NCBI RefSeq assembly: GCF_947498805.1
Contig: NZ_CANMLT010000005.1
Span: 404,396 to 468,395, forward strand
DNA: 64,000 nt
Reading direction: 5' to 3'
Source of the DNA: an uncultured Tenacibaculum sp.
Lineage (GTDB): Bacteria; Bacteroidota; Bacteroidia; Flavobacteriales; Flavobacteriaceae
This document shows positions 63,980 through 64,000 of this stretch, one piece after another. A program made the translations under genes and the position numbers. Every line of letters begins with the position of its first letter. Position 1 is the stretch's first letter. Under the pieces are notes generated by a model that was not told the DNA's origin, ran no database searches, and saw only the letters and a program-made list of their open reading frames with translations.

Positions 63980-64000
63980 GGCGACGACCTACTCTCCCAC
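63980..64000 (-). rRNA. rrf: 5S rRNA, 3' end only (partial)
   Basis: The last bases of the window, read on the minus strand, give GTGGGAGAGTAGGTCGTCGC, the conserved 3' end of bacterial 5S rRNA. The rest of the gene and presumably the rRNA operon lie beyond the window. The exact mature end is uncertain by a few bases. Confidence 0.85.

Overview
The window looks like chromosomal DNA of a marine-type member of the Flavobacteriaceae (Bacteroidota), close to Tenacibaculum or Polaribacter. This rests on the low G+C content, on promoters of the Bacteroidota form TTG-N17..23-TAnnTTTG, on the near absence of Shine-Dalgarno sites, and on family-typical gene neighbourhoods such as miaB / sigma-54 activator / lptE / secG / groESL. 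The genus is a guess. I saw no transposase, phage gene, integrase or CRISPR array. The 3' end of a minus-strand 5S rRNA gene closes the window.

Layout. (1) 1-2.6 kb, minus strand: topA and the first codons of another gene. (2) 2.8-9.35 kb, plus strand: miaB, a PspF-like sigma-54 activator, an LptE-type lipoprotein, a TPR-like protein, secG and groES-groEL. A -24/-12-like element precedes groES. (3) 9.4-14.75 kb, minus strand: two small operons. One encodes three exported proteins (DJ-1/PfpI-like lipoprotein, NTF2-like protein, beta-lactamase-fold protein that has lost its catalytic residues). The other encodes a polyprenyl synthetase, a small lipoprotein and a membrane-bound AraC regulator. 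(4) 14.8-19.6 kb: a plus-strand lipoprotein, then minus-strand housekeeping genes (membrane protein, rlmN, queA, aroA).

(5) 19.6-42.5 kb, minus strand: a large Wzx/Wzy-type surface polysaccharide locus. Transcription starts next to two tandem identical tRNA-Val genes. It first makes nucleotide sugars (UDP-HexNAc dehydrogenase, a cytidylyltransferase, wecB, wecC). It then carries the flippase, an acyltransferase, the polymerase, glycosyltransferases and modifying enzymes (GNAT, deacetylase). Next comes a module of an AsnB-like amidotransferase, a fused dehydrogenase/Gfo-Idh-MocA protein and a cytosolic heparinase-fold protein, and the locus ends with an epimerase and the initiating sugar-phosphate transferase. 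A strong terminator separates this from rfbACB. No rfbD and no export or length-control genes (wza/wzc) are present.

(6) 42.8-47.3 kb, minus strand: folC, ugd and a TonB-ExbD-ExbB system. (7) 47.4-51.3 kb, minus strand: nhaD, a glutamate-type dehydrogenase and anmK. (8) 51.3-53.4 kb: an acyl-CoA dehydrogenase converging on truA, with a folded repeat-like element between them. (9) 53.9-63.9 kb, plus strand: amtB, gltB, gltD and ppc, a coherent set for ammonium uptake, glutamate synthesis and oxaloacetate replenishment.

The best candidates for something under-described are the amidotransferase/fused oxidoreductase/heparinase-fold module in a biosynthetic locus, the exported operon with a dead beta-lactamase fold, and the possible sigma-54 control of groESL by a neighbouring receiver-less activator.
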